NCBI RefSeq assembly: GCF_000203795.2
Contig: NW_006281099.1
Span: forward strand, 3,994,532-4,058,531
Direction of reading: 5' to 3'
DNA length: 64,000 bases
Source: Batrachochytrium dendrobatidis JAM81
Lineage: Eukaryota > Chytridiomycota > Chytridiomycetes > Rhizophydiales
Part shown: positions 1-11,202 of the stretch, piece by piece
How the letters are laid out: the number at the start of each line of letters is the position of its first letter
Position numbering within the stretch: position 1 is the first letter of the stretch
Notes under the pieces: model-generated
What the model saw: the letters and a program-made list of their open reading frames with translations, nothing else
Databases searched by the model: none
Told to the model about the DNA's origin: nothing
Translations under genes and position numbers: made by a program

Positions 1-168
1 ACGCAACAGTTGTTTTCATGCTAATCACCAGGAAAAAGATCGGTGGATTTTGTCAAGAAATTTACAAGATACTATGCTGTCCAGTAAATTTGGTGATATC
101 AATTATTCCACAACACTGGCTGTTGACTATGTATCTTGACATCCTTGGTGCTTACATGAATACGACCG
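1..168. repeat. Right end of a TIR (MITE-like) element, family A
   Basis: The first ~35 bases match the internal part of family A copies near 10.75 kb and 39.73 kb. Positions ~150-168 match the inverted terminal motif (gaatacg-type end) that closes the copies at 7.70 kb and 39.86 kb. The left end lies outside the window. It sits upstream of the first recognisable TRM5 exon, so it is probably inside a TRM5 intron or the TRM5 5' flank. Confidence 0.6.
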
Positions 169-241
169 CAAAACTCGTTTATATATAAATCATCAGACTA
201 TATGATGATTTACAGATTCAATATTTAATTTGGTACTGTAG

Positions 242-1914
242 ATCAAGTTTTAAGATCGATTTTGCCGGATGAGATGGAAACTCCGGGTGCATTTGAAACT
301 GTCGGTCACATTGGTAAGAACTTTATACTTTTTATTTAGTTGGCATAAAGCACTAAATGAGTTTATTTTTCCTTTAGCTCATCTTAATCTGAGAGATCGA
401 TACCAACCATTTAAGCATATCATTGGACAAGTCATTTTAGATGTATGACATTGCATTTTATCATGTGTGCTGCTTTGCTATTATGATTCAATCTGTTGTT
501 TTATTTACCTTTTGTATCTGTTTTGAATTGCAATTTATAACAGAAATCGTCTCATATCAAAACTGTAGTGAACAAATTAGACAACATTGACCACACCTTT
601 CGCTTTTTCCAAATGGAAATTCTTGCTGGTATTAATGATATGAATGCCAAACTTGTAGGTCACAATGATGCATAAGATTTAATGCATCGCCACTATGGAT
701 GCATCATTTTGCTATATTTTTATCAGGTCCATTGTTAATCGAGTTTTTAGAAAGAGGGAGGATGTTTTTTTCATTTTGACTTTTCCAAGGTATATTGGAA
801 TTCTAGATTACAAGGAGAGCACGATCGAATCATTAAATTGTTTGGTCAGAACGATCTGATATGTGATGTATTTGCTGGAGTTGGTCCATTTGCATTACCG
901 GCTGCTAAACACAAACGGTGTGTAGTATTTGCCAACGATTTGAATCCTCAATCGTTCAAATATTTGATGGAAAACATCAAACTCAACAAGGTACGCATGA
1001 TTGGTTTTTTATATAAATCTGATTAAATCTGAATTTATTGAGATTTTAACGGATATCTTTTTTGCCTTGATCTACATAATTTGTAAAATAAAGCTTGAAA
1101 CTCGAATACTGCCATTCAACATGGATGGACGCCAATTCATCAAACAGTCGCTAGAGGATCTAAATAATCCAGCGATCTGGAATAAGATTACCAAGCAAAA
1201 ACCGACAAGCAATGACAAGAAGCGTAATAGAAAGGTCGAATCGCCAACAGTTGCTCCTTTGACTGATCAGCCCGCAATAAGTGGTATACGGCACTTTAAG
1301 CACTATGTAATGAATCTACCTGCAACTGCTATCGAGTTTCTAGGTATACTATGCTTGTTTGTGTTTATGATCTCCCGACTGTGTTTAAAAATTGTGTCGG
1401 AAATCTTTATACTATACTGATATAAATGATGCATTTTTTAGATGCGTTTCACGGTCTGTATAGTGGCATGCGTGATGTAATTATGGACTCCGACTTGCCC
1501 ACGATTCACTGCCATTGCTTTTCCAATGCCAAAGACGTCAAGGCAGACGTGATTGAGGTGTGTCATTTTTTCATATCAGCCTTTCAATATTTGACATTTG
1601 AATGGTATGCTCAAGCATAATCACTTGGTCATAACGCTATATTTACTTTTTATATTTTGCCTACTTTATGAATATAGCGGGTAGAACGAGTGATTGGAAT
1701 GCCGCTTGGATCCAATCTGATCATGGTCCATAGTGTTCGAACTGTAGCACCAAATAAGGACATGCTATGTATTTCCTTTCGACTCCCATCTGCCCTTGCA
1801 TTTGCCGAACCCAAAATCCTTGGGAAAAGAAAAGGCTTAGAGACTGAGGAAAACTTGGTTTCTCAATCTGATGTTTCTAAATCTAGTGACAATATACTAG
1901 AGAAAGATACATAG
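242..1914 (+). CDS. TRM5: tRNA (guanine37-N1)-methyltransferase Trm5, 5' end missing
   Basis: Seven exons are visible: 242-313, 378-442, 544-654, 751-990, 1094-1343, 1442-1557 and 1678-1914. All junctions keep frame; the first needs one base from an upstream exon. In order the protein shows the N-terminal Trm5 motif [12 protein letters not shown] followed by [11 protein letters not shown], then [11 protein letters not shown], the SAM-binding [24 protein letters not shown] and the NLP motif in [14 protein letters not shown]. Trm5 makes m1G37 next to the anticodon (family knowledge). The start codon was not found: bases 1-168 are a transposon end and 169-241 has no suitable exon, so the 5' exons lie upstream of the window. 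The C-terminal ~35 residues are Lys/Ser-rich and not conserved. Confidence 0.93.
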
Positions 1915-2063
1915 AATACTGTAATACAATATATTAAAAGCATTACAGCCATCTATTTCGTTTGATTTTAAAACCAATTCTTGTTTATATTCAGTGTTTG
2001 GGTTTGCCTAGTGAGATTGACCATGGAAAGTCTTGAACGAGATCTTTATGGGCTCGATTATCA

Positions 2064-2506
2064 CAGCCGTATTCACGTAAAATGGAACACTAAATGAGTG
2101 TCAAAATGCATGATAAACAGTCTCATATTTGGTGACAATCTTACTGGATAACATTATGTCTTTTGAACTCGTTAGTTGACTGGTTTTTGTGTTTATTCTT
2201 GTACAAAAATACAGTGAGTGATCACATTCCTGTTTCAATACATTCCACATCTTTTCAACCTCCAACTTTCCTTTTGTTCAAAACGAACATTTGAAGTAAG
2301 CATTGGGTGACCAACATAAAAACAACTGTTGCGTTATTGAGATATGTTGAACTAGAGCGCGAACGTATCTGATATTAAGATAACATAGTTTTAATAGAAA
2401 AAGTAATCAATTTTCAATAACAACGAATAGTTGACAATTGTTTATTCCAGAGCAAAAAAGTCATTACAAGATCAATACAAAAGTGGTTCATTTTACATGA
2501 ATTACA
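2064..2506. repeat. Complete TIR element (family A) between TRM5 and RPR2
   Basis: It starts with the family A terminus CAGCCGTATTCACG at 2064 and ends near 2506 with the reverse complement of a degenerate form (ttttacatgaatta). An internal segment at ~2297-2400 is the reverse complement of the internal part of other copies (for example near 10.75 kb and 41.08 kb), so this copy is oriented opposite to them. It fills most of the 628-bp spacer between the TRM5 stop and the RPR2 stop. No ORF of note lies inside. Confidence 0.65.
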
Positions 2507-2542
2507 TTTTAAATCCAAAATCTTGTTCCGAGATTGAGTAGA

Positions 2543-3207
2543 CTATAATGCAACTTCTAACGTGTCATCAACCCACTCGTTTTTATCATTAAATAGCGTA
2601 TAATTGGTATTGATTCCCAGAGTACGAACATTCTCACAATACAAACAAGTAATGTCCACTTTCTTTGCAGAGGTATCTGTCATTCGACACATGAGTTAGA
2701 TACTGGAAATCAAACAGGATCTTGCTGTAATTTTATGATTGGTTGCAAATAGTCGACAAGTTAAACTAACCATCTAGTCGCACTGTTGAAGAGATTCCTG
2801 GCACTAATGCACCATGGCATTTTTTGCAGATTGTCCGTTTAACGTGTGGATCACTGAATCCAAAAGATTGTGGTATCAAGTTTTCCAAGATTATCAGATT
2901 GATTCGTAGTTGATTCAGCAACGAATGCAATCCTTATTCAAAGTACTTACAGTCGAACAACAAGTTTCTTGGCGACATGTTTCATTTGATGTCCAAACAT
3001 ACGGCCAATGCCAGCAATGCTAGGCGTATATGGAGATGCAATGGGTGTGCGTTGCTGAGAAGTATACAAGTGTGCAGCCTGATATAAAAAGTTGAGTCGA
3101 TGCATACAGTCCAAGTGCTGGGCTTTTGGTGGACGATTTAAGTCAATCTTTTTGGTCTGCTTGTCAGCCTGTTTCGCTTTACCTTTCTGTCTAATCTTTG
3201 CCGTCAT
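2543..3207 (-). CDS. RPR2: RNase P protein subunit Rpr2/Rpp21
   Basis: Three exons on the minus strand: 3207-2951, 2853-2771 and 2676-2543 (474 nt, 157 aa). The basic N-terminus is followed by the Rpp21 helix LNFLYQAAHLY and the VAKKLVVRL segment that precedes the zinc ribbon. The ribbon is split over exons 2 and 3: CKKC in the first half and CLYC in the second, giving the four metal ligands. Rpp21/Rpr2/Snm1 proteins are subunits of nuclear RNase P or MRP that process pre-tRNA or rRNA (family knowledge). An in-frame reading continues 17 codons upstream of the chosen ATG but begins with a non-ATG codon and is not conserved-looking. Rpr2 and Snm1 are hard to separate from sequence alone. Confidence 0.88.
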
Positions 3208-3594
3208 GATTGAATGCAATGAATTGAAAACTTGCAAAACTGCAACATTTTGATTCAAGCTGTACTAGACTGCATTCGCGCAAAAGTGAAATATTTTTGT
3301 ATTCATTTTGCAGAGACTAACATTGTTTTTCACAGGATAATCAAATATTCATATTACTAATTAGAGCAACATTTACTATTGGCTGTGAATAGAAACTCAA
3401 GCATTTACGTCATCAACATATTAATACTCGGCTATGCATGCATGGATCTCTATAGACCATATACCCCTTTTTGGCTCTAGCTACCTAAACCATTACAAAC
3501 TGAATGCATATTTCAAAAAGAAAAATCAACACAATCAATGATTATTTTATTTTCTAGTGCTTTAAAAAAACATCAGTGACTTGATCCTCTGGAA
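3208..3594. other. Intergenic spacer, RPR2 promoter side
   Basis: It lies between the RPR2 start and the 3' end of the prominin-like gene, both on the minus strand. AT-rich; it should hold the RPR2 promoter. No ORF, RNA gene or repeat recognised. Confidence 0.5.
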
Positions 3595-6500
3595 TCATCG
3601 TCGATTGGATGGTACAAGAGGTTTCAACGACAATCTTTCGTGGTTCCTCGATGTGGGAGCATTATAGCCTTGATATCGAGAATTCAAAGGTATGCCCACA
3701 CCAGGCGAAATCTCGCCTATATCCTGATCCGTTCCAGAAAAAGAGCTTGTAGTACTGGCTCTAGCTACCCCAGCATTGAATTCATGTGCATTGTCATCTC
3801 TGGAAACGTATGATACGGACGAGTTTCGGCTTTCTCCGTGTCTACGACTAGATTTAAGAATCTCAGGATGGGTACGATTTGCAGACTTTTGCTGGAGTTT
3901 ATCAAGAGGTTTGGAACGAGGTTTGGGTTTGGCAAGCTCTTTCTGATTGTACATTAGGGTTTTTGTTGCATGCATTATGAGTGGAATCGTCACAGTAATC
4001 ACAATAGACATCAGAAGAAAGATAAACCAAATAGAATCCAAATCGGCACTATTATAAACCATGTTCAATAATAATCAAACGTATATTGATACATTTAGTG
4101 CCAATCAAGTGTTGAAAGCAGTGCAATCAGAAATACCAATACATCAATATCGCGATATTACTTACAGACCAACTCCGCATACTTGGTCTTGAAGAGTGTA
4201 TGCTTGCTGAGCCATGCTAAAGCAATTTAATTGGTCTGACAATCGCAAGTATGAATTGGAAATCGATGTACTCATGGTATCTGCCATGAGAATTGAGACC
4301 TAGAAACACAAGTAGACTATTTAAAACACTGACATTCAAAAACATCACTGTGGAATTTGAAATGATCAAAATACTTGCGTTTGAAGATAATCCTATGCTA
4401 TAGTTTCTTACTATTGCTGTCAGTTCAGTATAATATGAGATTGCGGTTGTTGTCGAGTTCTGTTCATAAAAGTCAGTTTACATGTCAGCCCAAAACTTTT
4501 TCAATATTTACTCGGACAAGGCAGTGGTCTAGATATTAATAAACTATACCTGGTACTGAGTAGTTTTGGAGCTTAAATTAGATACATCGGATACTAGCGA
4601 GGTAGTGTTTGCTGAAAACCAATCCAGTGTACTGCCACCAAGATTATCAATGCCTGAAATGATAGTGGTACATCTGGAACGAAAATCAATCAATGCATTG
4701 TTTTTATCTGCGTTGGTAGCACCTCCAGTGTATTGTAAATCGGACACCGTATAGCTGGATTGCATATTGCTCACGATCGATCGCAGTGTAGATAGCGCGT
4801 TTTTGAGTGCCGGAATTGACATTGCTGTTAGCATGGTCAGATTGGACGTGTTCAAAGTGCTAATGTTGAATGCAGTGACATTGGTAAAAAACTGTGCAGG
4901 TGGTGTGGATATTGGGAGATATGTTCTAAATGTAAAAGTACGATGTTTAGTGACTGCTACATTGTAAATCCATGACTACAATTACCCATTATTGGATCAT
5001 GAAATAACCTTACTCGACATTAAGCTGAGGAGGTGCTTGAACAGACGGAATCGTCATCATCATCTGGCTTGTAATATTGGCTTGATTTGCATCGATGGCA
5101 CCAAGTTCAACACCAGCAGATAGCAGCGTTTTATTACTCATACACACATTACGAACAATCAAAAGATTATTTATAGTGCTGGTAGCGATTGGGTAGTCTA
5201 AATATTTTTGAATAACGGGCGGCGACTCGTCAAATGTCATTCGACAACCTTGAACCATTTAGCCAATAAAGTTGAACATTGTAAGATGGTTTTCAGATAA
5301 ACGGTTGATTCAAATCACTGTCATTGCAGTTACTTGCCTTCTGCCAACAATGCTGTTGAAACAAAGTACGCAATCGTGACAAAGACTACCAATGAAAACA
5401 CAAACGAAGCTGCAATGATCTGGGCTCGAATACACACTGCATTTCCCAAAAATATTTCTATCCACCACATGAAGAAAAATAAAAGCACAAGTGCCGTGAG
5501 TGAAAGTTGGGCTAATTGTCTATATACGTTGATGGTGCTTATTGATGGCATGATGGTTTGGAGTTTTAATGTAAAGGAATCAAGACTCATCGATATGGCT
5601 ACTGTGTATATATCAATTGGAGATATTGTCGAGAATTTTCTGGATACAACTGCACTTGCTATTAAGCGCACTAGAGCTAAAATAATATTATTAATCAAGT
5701 GTCAATATTGATGTCGATCCTGGCTAGTTTTTTGTAGACTTGAGCTTACCTTCAAGTGAGGTGTAAATTACAGTAGAGAGACTATCAGTTGTATTGTTTG
5801 CAATGGCCTGTCCATCACTCAGCATAACAGTTAGATTTTCTGGAAACTGGCTATATAGCTCGTTTAAACTAGGAAAAGAGCCAAAGTATGCATTTAGTAT
5901 TGTCATGTTTGTGGAAATATCTGTTGGATTGAGCTTTTGTGAAGCTTGAATGGCATAATACTGATTGTTGGATCCAGGTATTGCAATATATGCGCTATTG
6001 ATTGCCTGAATCGCCAACATCAGTGCATCGTAATCTAGCAAGCGACCGCGTCAAGCCAATTAAAAACCATGATATTAGCCAAAAGCAACGATACTGCATT
6101 TGTCTAGTCTTTACTTACAGGCTTGAACAGAAGTAAGTCCAGTTATGGCAGATGTTTGATCTGTTCCCCCTTGAACCAGCGACGAGTTTAAAGCTACACG
6201 ATATCTCTCAGAGTCGGACAATGAAGTAAAGTATCCTTGGATACTTGCATTGGACACCGTAGCAAGGCGTGTGACATCTTGAGCAGTAACAGGGCTATAC
6301 TGAGTCACATTATTTACTGTCAAAATGAGATCGATAAATCCTGCATCAATATCAGAAGGAATTGTATTGGCGATTTTCGATAGGCTTTGAACGAGCTGAA
6401 TTGAAGTTGATTGAAAAGCCGATCCTGTTATTGTAATGAATCTACTTGCTTGATAGTTTCCAAGCACTAGAATGCTGTATTTTATGGATTATATGCAATA

Positions 6501-7081
6501 CTTGAATATTTGACACTATTTTGATGCAATTCTAACAGTATTGAATGCAGTCATTTCAGTTTAAATATCATTCTTACATCAATATGAGGGTGAGGAGCGA
6601 AATGCCCAGCTTGATAATGAATTTTGATGAAGCTGAAGGCAGACCACGCGTTTCTGATCTGAATATCCGACGAACACAACATGCATACACTGACCAGTTG
6701 TATATGGCAGCCGCAATAAGATACAATGCCATACAAAATAGAATAGCAACAAGAAATCCATAGCCCTAAATAATTTGATTCGCAACAGTATTAGTTACTA
6801 TTTAGGATTGTAGACTTGTATTTCGTTCAACACGTGGGTTCTAGTTGGATGGCCATGGCAAGTTTAAATATTGAACTTGCCGGAAAATACGAAGCCAAAT
6901 CAGATATATTAATGGTTGATGTAGATATTGGAATATTTGTGTAGGAGTCGGGTTGAATTCTTAAAGTCGTTCTAAAGACACGAGCCACATTCGACAGCAA
7001 GGACAGACCACTGGGAGAGTCGCTGTACAGAAATACATCATTTTTTGTGGCTGGAATATAACGCCGATAAAGTTCTTGCAT
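3595..7081 (-). CDS. Prominin-like pentaspan membrane glycoprotein, N-terminus unresolved
   Basis: Nine exons are in one continuous frame: 6765-6578, 6474-6119, 6034-5750, 5676-5338, 5248-5014, 4925-4550, 4459-4412, 4299-4166 and 4048-3595 (2,415 nt, 804 aa). A further upstream coding exon (about 7081-6840) was not joined exactly. The order is an extracellular segment, TM1 (GYGFLVAILFCMALYLIAAA), a short loop with CC, TM2 (LGISLLTLILIILVLG), a ~200-aa Asn-glycosylation-rich loop, TM3 and TM4 in exon 5676-5338, a second glycosylated loop of ~270 aa with cysteines, TM5 (IWFIFLLMSIVITVTIPLIM) and a Ser/Arg-rich ~125-aa tail. This is the five-TM, two-big-loop layout of prominins and Tweety proteins, which organise membrane protrusions and cilia. 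The intron between 5338 and 5248 has a GC donor. No signal peptide is visible, so a first exon is probably missing; a family A element begins at 7185. Confidence 0.65.
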
Positions 7082-7184
7082 GAAAACTGATACTGGTATA
7101 TGGTTTTGTTCAAACTAAAGCGTGGTGGATTTAGTAAAAGTTTGAAGGTATGATTTGCTTGTGAAGCATATTTGAATGGTCTTG

Positions 7185-7702
7185 CAGCCATATTCACGTA
7201 AAATGGAACGTTTATTCATCTTGCAATCACTGCCTCTATTTTGCTTTGGAATAAATAATGGTTGAATATTCCTTGTGCTTTTCTATTACAAACTAACTTT
7301 AATTGACATTTTCAATACTTCAATAAATACAACAACCATCATATAATACAACCAAACTATAGTTTTAAGCCGAGACTATCCTTTTTGGTAGTCACACATT
7401 ACACAATCAACATACCCAGATATCGGGTTTAAACATTGGCAATACAGCTCATTTTTGCTGGGTCTTAAAAACTTGGACGCATTCGTGATCTAGTTCAAGA
7501 AAGCATCTCAGAAATGCAACGTTTGCTTAGTTGTTTTATACAAAATGACCACAAAAGAGAAAGACCAGTAAAATTTGTCAATAAGTTTAGATGACATGAT
7601 ATTGTTTAGTAAATGCAGCAGAGCCTGATACCGACTATTTCATGGGAATGTCAGTTTATTATATATTTTGACATTTGATGTTTCATTTACACAATACGGC
7701 TG
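7185..7702. repeat. Complete TIR element (family A), 518 bp
   Basis: It runs from CAGCCATATTCACG at 7185 to the inverted terminus ending AATACGGCTG at 7702, followed by TA. Its first ~330 bp are almost identical to 10436-10760. It lies just 5' of the recognised prominin-like exons, in their upstream intron or promoter. No coding capacity was seen. Confidence 0.75.
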
Positions 7703-8012
7703 TAATTGAAATCAGCAGTTTTAGATTCAAAATCCAAATGTATAGGCTTAAATCTCACTACCAATATAACAAATTGATATATATACGTTGGTAGATCGTT
7801 TCGATAAACTTGACCCAATCAAAAAAATTCGTCATTAGACTAGATAAAACATGTATCTTGCATTAATGTATAATTATTCTTGATACATTGTGGAGTAGTT
7901 AAAGCCTGTACATCTTGTAATGTATATTCATTATGGTGGTCACTTGACATGAATGCAAGCATTTCTTTTAGTTTTATGAACCTCCAGACTCATTTATACA
8001 AACCAAAAATAT
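7703..8012. other. AT-rich spacer
   Basis: It lies between a family A element and a hypothetical minus-strand ORF. I see no conserved coding segment, RNA gene or tandem repeat. Confidence 0.4.
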
Positions 8013-8372
8013 TTATCCAAAGTCTACTATTATTTGCCCTAATATCCTTTGTTCCACAGCGTGTGAAATCGACAAGCCAAAATATATCCACAAAGCAATT
8101 AGCTCTTCCACTTTTGCCTCACATTTCAAATATTCTTTTTTTAATATGGCAGCTAGTTCCAGGGCAGTAGATGGCGAGCTCCCGATTCTCAAGGGTGGAA
8201 AAAGTTTACTCACTGCTAAAGAGATTCCAATCGCAGCTCGAGCCAGAGGTACATGAGTTTTTATAGCTACATAGCCCATTTTATCGTGTGATATTGTTGA
8301 TGTGGAGCTATATTGTGTATATGATGAGGACACTATGAATAGGCGTCGATTCGGTTTAAAACACGTCGCCAT
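8013..8372 (-). CDS. Hypothetical protein, 119 aa
   Basis: This open frame starts with ATG and is not recognised. The first ~55 residues are rich in Arg, Ser and Thr with almost no acidic residues, which could be a mitochondrial presequence. A strong GTGAGT donor-like site lies inside the frame (near 8209), so the true product may be spliced and its C-terminus may differ. It is divergent from the SHIPPO-repeat gene across ~215 bp. Compositional evidence only; it may be spurious. Confidence 0.3.
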   Translation of the reverse strand: MATCFKPNRRLFIVSSSYTQYSSTSTISHDKMGYVAIKTHVPLARAAIGISLAVSKLFPPLRIGSSPSTALELAAILKKEYLKCEAKVEELIALWIYFGLSISHAVEQRILGQIIVDFG

Positions 8373-8588
8373 TAAATATACAAAACAATATCACCCGCTG
8401 CCACTAATAGTATAAATCATATACACTATGCGATATTGGACTGCAATCCAACATTCACTATTTTTTGTATTATATTTAACACTTGTAAACATTATGAATG
8501 GAAACTCATCAACTGGAATGAATTCGTGATACTACAATGAACCCGCCGGATTTTGTTTAACAATCTACCGACATTGATCACACGACAA

Positions 8589-10409
8589 ATGCTGAACATC
8601 ATGATCAATCGTGTCTACAACGGATAATCTGTCGCAAAAACTGTTTATTGGCGTTTAGGACCTGGACCGGCGGCTTATACTTTACCCCCGTATGTAAACT
8701 AGCTTTGAAATATGTTACTAATTTTAAAGTATACCGACTGTTCTTTATATAAAACTGTGTAATGATTTTGATCTTTAACGATATATTGATACAACACCAT
8801 TTGTAGAACAATTGGTCCAGATGGAAAAGCCAAAGGAGTTCGTGCTCCAGCATACTCATTTGGAATTAAACTCAAGGCCGAGAAAAAAGGTGATTGAGCC
8901 CAGTCATGCATTTTTTACAGCTTTACTCAAACTTGACTGAAAGCATCTTAAAATGGCAGATATGTGAACAATTTACACTTTCAAGTCATTCAAAATATTT
9001 TAACCTTTTAATTGATGTTCTAGAGTTAACTCCTGGTCCCAACAAATTTTTCCCTCAAACAACACGTACCGGATTATCCAAAGGACCAGCATTTTCTCTT
9101 CAAGGTGGATTCAAAAAGCGAGGTAAGGCAAACATGCAATCTCATCAATCCTGCTACCGCGTGGTAAATTGGTGTTTATTTTTTGATATCTACAGAATCA
9201 AATTGCACGCAATCAATATTTATGCTATTTAAAAGGATTATATTGCTTTAACTATCTCGTATAATAAAATACTAATATGATTGAATAAATACATATTTAG
9301 CCACGGATGCTTCCGAAGCTGACTGTGATACTCTTGGAAAGGATACCCCAGGCAAGTCACCACTATGTTGCCAGTACATACAACTAGCATGCACTGATAA
9401 TACTTACAATTTTATATAGGTCCAGGAAAATATAATCCGACATATATCCCGAGTAAGGAATCTAAAGCCCCTGCCTACAGTATTCAGCCACGACGTCAGA
9501 CTGAAAAAAGCAAGTAGATATATACTTGAATGATAAAATAATAGATTTAGATCAGCTAATGCAATTCAAATACACCAATGTACTATTAACAATTATGCTT
9601 AGTTAATGAGAATCCAGGACCAGCTCAATGTAGGTGCATTGGATATATAAAGTCAAGGCTGAAATGTTAACCTGTGCACTTTACTTTTACTATCAAAACC
9701 AATTATAATTTGTGTAGATGAAATCAACTCAACATTGGGAATGCATCCAGTGGTAACTATTTCTGCTGCTGCTGCATACTCTATTCGATCTCAGCGGCCT
9801 ATCAGGTGTAAGTAATTGAAAATTTAAACTATAATCAAATGTCAAGATATCAATAAGATCATAACATAGAAATCACAATTCTTTGCGTCAACTATATAGT
9901 GGATCAGCTTTCACCTGGACCAGCAGCGTATTCTCCAGTAACAAATTCCAAATTGAAGCATTCAGCACCAGCATATTCATTAGGAGCGCGATTGGATAAA
10001 CCAGACTCGATCAAAGTTCCAAGAGTGCACAAGTCCAACAATCATGGCGAATCTACAGATCAAGGTAACAATAGTGTTGGAAAATATATTGATATAAGTT
10101 TGTTATGTACTGTGTTTAAAAGTCTATATATTTTGCTGTGAAATTGCCAACGTTCAATACAAAAGAATCAGATCAATTTGATGGTAAAAACCCAACACCT
10201 GGACCTGGACAATGTGAGTTTATAAATTGATTGCTGCATATTCTGTGTATCAAAAAGAATACTAGTTTAACAAAAATGGCTCATCAATAACAGATACCCC
10301 CAGCCTCAAATTTGTAAGACAAAATATTCCACGATTCTCGTTCCGATGTAAACACTCGGACTATGAGCTGTTTATACCAGACTGTCTAGAAGGAGGATTC
10401 TCACTTTAG
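8589..10409 (+). CDS. SHIPPO-repeat (ODF3/CIMAP-like) flagellar protein
   Basis: Ten exons are supported: 8659-8689, 8807-8889, 9024-9122, 9301-9351, 9420-9509, 9603-9629, 9718-9807, 9900-10064, 10166-10213 and 10294-10409. A 22-nt first exon at 8589-8610 starting with ATG is frame-compatible but unproven; with it the protein is 273 aa. It carries repeated Pro-Gly-Pro motifs (GPGPAAYTLPP, LTPGPNKF, TPGPGKYNP, NPGPAQYE, LSPGPAAYSP, TPGPGQYTP) alternating with APAYS-like motifs, the hallmark of SHIPPO repeats. In animals such proteins line sperm-tail structures and ciliary microtubule doublets (family knowledge). Introns after 9351 and 9509 need GC donors (GCAAGT) to keep frame. A family A element starts 27 bp after the stop. 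Confidence 0.85.
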
Positions 10410-10435
10410 TGGATTAAATCATTTACAGCCATATT

Positions 10436-10850
10436 CACGTAAAATGGAACGTTTATTCATCTTGCAATCACTGCCTCTATTTTGCTTTGGAATAAATAAT
10501 GGTTGAATATTCCTTGTGCTTTTCTATTACAAACTAACTTTAATCGACATTTTCAATATTTCAATAAATACAACAACCATCATATAATACAACCAAACTA
10601 TAGTTTTAAGCCGAGACTATCCTTTTTGGTAGTCACATTACACGATCAACATACCCAGATATCGGGTTTAAACATTGGCAATACAGCTCATTTTTGCTGG
10701 GTCTTAAAAACTTGGACGCATTCGTGATCTAGTTCAAGAAAGCATCTCAGAAATGCAGCTGTTGTTTTTATGCCAACCACGCAATGTTTAATTGTAGTAC
10801 TTGGTTTGAATAAAGGGAAAGTTTGAGATTGAAGAATCTAGTCCAAATGT
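10436..10850. repeat. TIR element (family A), right end degraded
   Basis: It starts with CAGCCATATTCACG 27 bp after the SHIPPO gene stop. For ~330 bp it is nearly identical to 7185-7520, then diverges and resembles the longer copy near 56.7 kb to about 10850. No closing inverted terminus was found, so the right end is truncated or replaced by the adjoining family B repeat. Confidence 0.65.
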
Positions 10851-10859
10851 GCTTTCTTG

Positions 10860-11110
10860 ATGTTGTTTTTTTGTAAATATCTGTAGACTGTTGATTTGAA
10901 TAGCAAGATCATCTATTGCAACAGCGGTCTAACTTGTATTGACACGGTCAGTTTACCAAACGATCAAACTCAATATAGAACGTCACTCGTTTGGTCTTGT
11001 TCTGACACGAACATTAATGTTTCTAGTTTACATTGACTAAACAATTTTGTGGTTTAGAAAATCCATGTTTTTGAAATGCTGCAACAGTCTGTTTAATGCT
11101 GTTTGAATGA
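10860..11110 (+). repeat. Dispersed repeat, family B, copy 1
   Basis: It aligns with the reverse complement of 27880-28140 and of 50465-50640. Shared blocks include GACTGTTGATTTGAATAGC followed by ATCATCTATTG, and CACTCGTTTGGTCTTGTTCT. The edges are not sharply defined and no TIR was seen. It ends about 90 bp upstream of the CCT5 start codon. Confidence 0.6.
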
Positions 11111-11202
11111 TTCCAAAACAATGAAATTGACTTGTTCAAATAAATCGTTTTTTCGTGCGTTTTCAACCTTTTCGTCTTTAGCTGCAAAACCAATAACTAA
11201 AC

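Noticed and set aside
1..173. Possible N-terminal TRM5 exon with a frame-compatible donor near 150
   Set aside because: The stretch matches the right end of the family A element, so the reading frame there is fortuitous.
5334..5711. 125-codon plus-strand frame
   Set aside because: Antisense to the TM3-TM4 exon of the prominin-like gene, whose frame is continuous with flanking exons.
7880..8170. 96-codon plus-strand frame
   Set aside because: Antisense to the weak hypothetical gene at 8013-8372 and with no feature of its own; neither strand is convincing and only the ATG-started minus frame was kept at low confidence.
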